Assembly: GCA_964494345.1 (NCBI GenBank) | Contig: CAZBSI010000001.1 | Span: 124,001 to 188,000 of the forward strand | DNA from: DTKD01 sp964494345 | Lineage (GTDB): Bacteria; Armatimonadota; UBA5829 | Reading direction: 5' to 3' | DNA length: 64,000 nt | In this document: positions 60,474-64,000 of the stretch, in pieces | Position numbering within the stretch: the stretch's first letter is position 1 | Layout of the letters: the number at the start of each line of letters is the position of its first letter | The notes under the pieces: generated by a model | What the model saw: only the letters and a program-made list of their open reading frames with translations | Database searches by the model: none | What the model was told of the DNA's origin: nothing | Translations under genes and position numbers: made by a program

Positions 60474-61920
60474 ATCGAACCAGTTTGGCTTTTTTCACTC
60501 GGTGCATCTTGAGGAGGACAAGTGCCAGGGATGCGTAAACTGCATCAAGCATTGCCCTACTGAGGCCATTCGCGTGCGCGACGGGAAGGCCCATATAATC
60601 GAAGCCCGTTGCATAGATTGCGGCGAGTGTGTCCGAATATGTCCTAATCACGCCAAGACCGTGGTCGCCGATACCCTGCAGAGGCTTCAGGAGTTTAAGT
60701 ATAATGTAGCGCTGCCGGCGCCTGCCATTTACAGCCAGTTCAGAGAGGGCACTAAACCGGAACAGGTCCTTGCCACTTTAAGGGCTATTGGCTTCGATTA
60801 TGTCGTAGATGTGGCATTTGGTGCGGACCTTGTGGCGGAGAAAATACGCCAGGCGATCGAAAATCCGTCCATCGAGCGGCCGATAATATCGTCTGCGTGC
60901 CCCGCAGTGGTCAGGCTGATTCAGGTAAGGTTTCCTAACCTGGTTGAACATATTTTGCCGATTATCTCGCCTATGCGCGCGGCAGCCAAAATCGCAAAGC
61001 AGCAGGCAAGCAAAAGGTTAGGCATACCACAGCAGCGTATTGGACTTTGGTTTATCACGCCGTGTCCGGGTAAGGTCAGCGCCATAAATGAGCCGGCCGG
61101 ATTTGAGGACGTGATTATCACGGGCGCTATACCGATAGCTGATGTCTACCCGCTGATGAGGGAAAAATTGGTGCGCGAGCCGGAAGTCATTGAGGAATTG
61201 GCGAAGGGCTTGCATCGCGGCACTGGATTAGGCGTCGGATGGGCGCGGTCGGGCGGTGAAAATCAGTCGATTGGGGCAGGTCGCCAGATCGCGGTCGATG
61301 GCATTCATAGCGTTATTCAAATTTTAGAGGATGTCGAGCGCGGAAAGCTCTCAGATATTGACTATATCGAGGCACAGGCTTGTCTTGGAGGATGTGTCGG
61401 CGGGGTTTTGACAGTTGAAAATCCCTTTATTACCCGTAGACGCATACGATTGTTGGCGCAGGGTCAGCTTGGGCCTGAAGAGGCCGCCGAGCGTCAGCAG
61501 TTGATTGATGATCTTGAGAAAGACGCGGATTGGTACAAACACGACAGACCCATTAAACCCAGACCTACTCTCAGGCTTGATGAGGATATGGCTGTTGCGA
61601 TGCGCAAAATGGAGCAGATGGAGCGCATTTTGGAGTCGCTGCCGGGTCTGGATTGCGGAAGCTGCGGGGCTCCGAACTGCCAGGCTCTGGCCGAAGATGT
61701 GGTGCGTGGGCTGGCGACGGAGATGGACTGCGTGTTTAAGCTGCGCGAACGCGTAAGACAGTTGGCGAGCGAAATGTTCGAGTTATCAGACAGGGTTCCG
61801 CCTGCTATGGGCCAACCGATTGCGGGCCGAGGGCTGGAAAGCTCCGGCCAAAACTTAACAGAGGCCATTGATGAATCTGGAGAACCTGATCCAAAAACTG
61901 AATCTCAAACCAAGGACTGA
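60466..61920 (+). CDS. FeFe-hydrogenase-like sensory protein
   Basis: 484 residues. N-terminal two-cluster ferredoxin (CQGCVNCIKHCP, CIDCGECVRICP). The hydrogenase large-subunit core has the H-cluster cysteines in SSACPAVVRL, TPCPGKVSAI and AQACLGGCVGG. In catalytic enzymes the first motif is TSCCP, whose first Cys carries protons; here it is Ala, which points to a sensor-type protein (HydS-like) with little turnover. The C-terminal LDCGSCGAPNCQALAEDVVR and MDCVFKL form an extra 4Fe-4S motif. No PAS or kinase domain. It overlaps both neighbours and probably senses redox or H2. Confidence 0.87.
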   Translation: MPESNQFGFFHSVHLEEDKCQGCVNCIKHCPTEAIRVRDGKAHIIEARCIDCGECVRICPNHAKTVVADTLQRLQEFKYNVALPAPAIYSQFREGTKPEQVLATLRAIGFDYVVDVAFGADLVAEKIRQAIENPSIERPIISSACPAVVRLIQVRFPNLVEHILPIISPMRAAAKIAKQQASKRLGIPQQRIGLWFITPCPGKVSAINEPAGFEDVIITGAIPIADVYPLMREKLVREPEVIEELAKGLHRGTGLGVGWARSGGENQSIGAGRQIAVDGIHSVIQILEDVERGKLSDIDYIEAQACLGGCVGGVLTVENPFITRRRIRLLAQGQLGPEEAAERQQLIDDLEKDADWYKHDRPIKPRPTLRLDEDMAVAMRKMEQMERILESLPGLDCGSCGAPNCQALAEDVVRGLATEMDCVFKLRERVRQLASEMFELSDRVPPAMGQPIAGRGLESSGQNLTEAIDESGEPDPKTESQTKD

Positions 61921-62206
61921 GGTCGGCGACGTAGAGGTCAGTTCGGGATACGCGTCGGACCTGTTGAGCGATGTGCTGGCCAGGGCGAAAAACGGCGCGT
62001 TGTGGGTTACAAACCACAAGCATGTCAATATTATCGGCGTCGCTTCTATGCTCAATTTGGCTGGTGTAATTATCGCCGGGGGCATTGAACCTGATCCGGG
62101 GACTGTGGCAAAGGCTGTCGAAGAGAAGACGCCTCTATTTACAACCGATTTGACGCTCTATGAGGTCGTCGGCAGGATGTATGAGCTTGGCATTAAAAGT
62201 TGCTGA
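61871..62206 (+). CDS. DRTGG-domain protein (second copy)
   Basis: 111 residues from ATG 61871 (GAGG six bases upstream), overlapping the hydrogenase-like gene by 50 bases. It shows GDVEVSSGYASDLLSDVLAR, ALWVTNHKHVNIIGVASMLN, and AGVIIAGGIEPDPGTVAKAV. Complete DRTGG fold, closer to the family consensus than the copy at 59655. Pairing of two copies around the sensor suggests they form a complex with it. Confidence 0.88.
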   Translation: MNLENLIQKLNLKPRTEVGDVEVSSGYASDLLSDVLARAKNGALWVTNHKHVNIIGVASMLNLAGVIIAGGIEPDPGTVAKAVEEKTPLFTTDLTLYEVVGRMYELGIKSC

Positions 62207-62236
62207 CGCATCTGCCTGGTAAAGGAATGGAAGAGC

Positions 62237-63010
62237 GTGGCGATTCATAGATACCAGGCGGATTTGCACATTCATACTCTGTTGTCGCCGTGTGGGGAGA
62301 TAGAGATGCTCCCACCGTTGATAATCGAGGCGGCGATAATGGCGGGGCTGGATATTATCGGGGTGTCCGATCACAATTCGGCCGAAAACGCGGATGCTGT
62401 GATGAAGGCCTCTGCCGGCAGCGGGATCAGGGTGCTGCCAGGGCTGGAAGTGAACTCGCTGGAGGGTGTGCACCTGTTGTGTCTGTTTGATACAGTAGAT
62501 CAAGCCGTGACGTTGCAGGAAGCTGTCTATGCGAGTCTGCCGTTTGGCTCTGATAAGAAACCTAAAACAGAAGAAGAGCTTATTGCAAAAGAACTGGCGA
62601 TGCAGATGATAGTCGACGAGTGCGATGAGTTTGTGGGTTATTGCCAGAGGTATCTATCTCTGCCGACTACGATGGACATATCCGAGGTCTGGCAGCGGGT
62701 CGAGGCTTTGGGCGGGATGTTGATCCCGGCGCACATTGACAGAAAATCTACAGGGTTATGCGATGTTTTGGGGATGGTGCCGGACTCGCCGGATTTTGTG
62801 GCTTTAGAGATATCGAGAAACATCACGCCGGACAAAGCGAGAAAGACATATCCGAGCATCGGAGATCGTTCGCTTATTTGCAATTCGGATTCCCATTGGC
62901 TGGCTGCGGTTGGCGAGAGGCGGACAGTGTTTTGCCTGGAGCACCGAACTATCGCTGAGATGAAAATGGCGTGCCGAGGAGAATGCGGCCGAGGTATCGA
63001 ATATGCGTGA
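62237..63010 (+). CDS. PHP-domain phosphoesterase
   Basis: 257 residues, GTG start with AAAGGA upstream. Metal ligands: DLHIHTLLSPCGE (HxH), SDHNSAENADAV, PGLEVNSLEGVHL, and LIPAHIDRKS with ICNSDSHWLAA at the end. The PHP fold cleaves phosphate esters or acts on nucleotides; a homologue usually accompanies hydABC loci. Substrate unknown. Overlaps the next gene by eight bases. Confidence 0.9.
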   Translation: MAIHRYQADLHIHTLLSPCGEIEMLPPLIIEAAIMAGLDIIGVSDHNSAENADAVMKASAGSGIRVLPGLEVNSLEGVHLLCLFDTVDQAVTLQEAVYASLPFGSDKKPKTEEELIAKELAMQMIVDECDEFVGYCQRYLSLPTTMDISEVWQRVEALGGMLIPAHIDRKSTGLCDVLGMVPDSPDFVALEISRNITPDKARKTYPSIGDRSLICNSDSHWLAAVGERRTVFCLEHRTIAEMKMACRGECGRGIEYA

Positions 63011-63560
63011 GCTTTCGATGCACATTCTCGACCTGGCGCAGAACTCGGTGGCGGCGGGTGCGACTCTGATAGAGATAAACGTCATCGCGGATTCGGGTTG
63101 TGATGAGTTAAATATTTCGCTCAGGGACAACGGATTGGGGATGAGTCCGGAGTTTGTGGCGCAGGTGTTCGACCCGTTTACCACGACTCGCACTACCCGC
63201 AAGGTAGGCTTAGGCATACCGATGTTTGCAGAGGCGGCCAGGGAATGCGGCGGTAAGCTAGCACTGCATTCTAAGCTGGGTGAGGGCACGACCCTGCAGG
63301 CCACTTTTAAGCTGAATCATATCGACCGGGCGCCGTTGGGGGATGTAAAATCGACCTTGATTGCGCTGATCGCGGCAAATCCGGACATTGATATTGTATA
63401 CAGGCATCAAGTCGATTCTATGGAGTTCGTGCTTGATACGCGTCAGATTCGCGCTGAACTCGGCGATGTTCCGATTAACGAAAACGCGGTTCTAAAATGG
63501 ATCGCTGAATATATTGAGGACGGACTGTCCTCACCTTTTTTATCGAAAGAAAATATCTGA
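63003..63560 (+). CDS. GHKL-fold ATPase (histidine-kinase-like)
   Basis: 185 residues. N-box MHILDLAQNSVAAGATLIEI, G1 RDNGLGMSPEFVAQVFDPF, G2 RTTRKVGLGIPMFAEAAREC and GEGTTLQATF. No phosphoacceptor histidine domain, so it is a stand-alone ATP-binding subunit. Together with the 60027 gene it makes two ATPases in one operon. The C-terminal 75 residues are additional, starting LGDVKSTLIALIAANPDID. Confidence 0.88.
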   Translation: MRELSMHILDLAQNSVAAGATLIEINVIADSGCDELNISLRDNGLGMSPEFVAQVFDPFTTTRTTRKVGLGIPMFAEAARECGGKLALHSKLGEGTTLQATFKLNHIDRAPLGDVKSTLIALIAANPDIDIVYRHQVDSMEFVLDTRQIRAELGDVPINENAVLKWIAEYIEDGLSSPFLSKENI

Positions 63561-63590
63561 TAACTTAATCCAAGGGGTGCAAATCAACAA

Positions 63591-63953
63591 ATGAAGACAC
63601 TTGAAGATCTCAAGAAGGTTCGAGAGAAAGCGCTCGAACAGATGAAGATCCGCGAAGGCAAGTTCTCTGCTCGCGTGGTTATCGCTATGGGCACATGCGG
63701 CATTGCTGCAGGGGCGCGTGAAGTCATGACCGCGATTCTCGACGAACTCGACAAGCGCGGCATCACCGATGTCTCTGTGACGCAATCCGGCTGCAAGGGC
63801 CTTTGCGAGCAGGAACCGACCGTCGACGTCATCAAGGACGACCAGGTCGTGACCTATGGCTACGTCGATTCGGACAAGGCTCGTCAGATTGTCGGCCAGC
63901 ATCTGGTAAACGGCAACGTCGTGAGCGAGTGGGTAGTGACTGCGAAAAATTAG
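63591..63953 (+). CDS. [2Fe-2S] ferredoxin-domain protein (HydB/NuoE-like)
   Basis: 120 residues with a thioredoxin-like 2Fe-2S fold: MGTCGIAAGAREV, then SGCKGLCEQEPTVDV supply the cluster cysteines. It resembles the N-terminal domain of HydB/HndC-type subunits and typically precedes hydABC. The operon continues toward the right edge. The remaining 47 bases hold only GTGGAAGGCG-like ribosome-site material for a next gene beyond the window. Confidence 0.88.
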   Translation: MKTLEDLKKVREKALEQMKIREGKFSARVVIAMGTCGIAAGAREVMTAILDELDKRGITDVSVTQSGCKGLCEQEPTVDVIKDDQVVTYGYVDSDKARQIVGQHLVNGNVVSEWVVTAKN

Positions 63954-64000
63954 TTGGTGGATAAGGGTGGAAGGCGATGTAGTTGGGTGATGATACCCGG

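Overview
The window looks like a chromosome fragment (about half G+C) from a free-living, probably anaerobic bacterium. The coding style fits Armatimonadota or a related deep Terrabacteria lineage. Pointers are a CBS-DUF1385 membrane protein, a type III glutamine synthetase, a prepilin-like DUF1559-type pseudopilin, Tat-exported Gfo/Idh oxidoreductases, a HrcA/CIRCE-controlled groESL and an FeFe-hydrogenase accessory cluster. The placement is inferred from gene content; there is no 16S gene here.

Layout. 1-4.2 kb: minus-strand heavy-metal RND efflux operon (small Cys/His lipoprotein, TolC-like, adaptor, truncated pump). 4.6-9.8 kb: glutamate dehydrogenase, exported cyclophilin, a secreted C39-type peptidase with a seven-repeat propeller, and a VOC protein. 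9.8-17.7 kb: Tat-exported Gfo/Idh, GNAT-YoaP protein, ABC ATPase with a C-terminal extension, ribosomal protein L28, CBS-DUF1385 protein and a large secreted protein. 17.8-19.9 kb: an ECF sigma / anti-sigma / RseB-like operon with its own ECF-type promoter. 19.9-22.9 kb: a phosphonate-type ABC importer whose permease carries an inserted Ig-like domain. 23-35.4 kb: mixed metabolism (phosphodiester glycosidase, nucleosidase, a uracil-DNA glycosylase interrupted near its start, metal P-type ATPase, sugar aminotransferase, lyxose isomerase, GS-III, STAS protein, LexA). 35.8 kb: tRNA-Pro(GGG). 36-50.8 kb: a 1,180-residue PKD protein, pseudopilin, TPR proteins, UDP-glucose dehydrogenase, a DUF1015/six-hairpin pair, lipoate ligase, YihY. 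50.9-53 kb: groES-groEL behind a consensus promoter and CIRCE.

The most unusual part is 53.3-58.4 kb: an ArsR-type regulator followed by a co-directional run encoding a CxxC mini-thioredoxin, an HdrA-like cysteine protein, a dicluster ferredoxin, a DGC domain fused to a GcvH-like lipoyl domain, two more DGC proteins, an exported thioredoxin, a decayed PpiC-thioredoxin and a CcdA/DsbD-like membrane protein. The same TTGG-TTAT-N4-CCAA operator lies at the regulator promoter and ahead of the run. This looks like a lipoyl/thiol electron-transfer system under metal or thiol control, for which I know no described counterpart of this exact composition.

59.4-64 kb holds the accessory part of an FeFe-hydrogenase locus (two DRTGG proteins, two GHKL ATPases, a sensory-type hydrogenase-like protein, a PHP protein, a 2Fe-2S ferredoxin) behind a perfect sigma-70 promoter. 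The catalytic hydABC genes probably lie just beyond the right edge.

Mobile or repeated DNA includes a 149-bp MITE with 18-bp terminal repeats and a 4-bp target duplication inside a palindromic intergenic repeat whose empty copy is also in the window, plus two kinds of GTCAT-type intergenic repeats. I saw no CRISPR array, prophage or intact insertion sequence.
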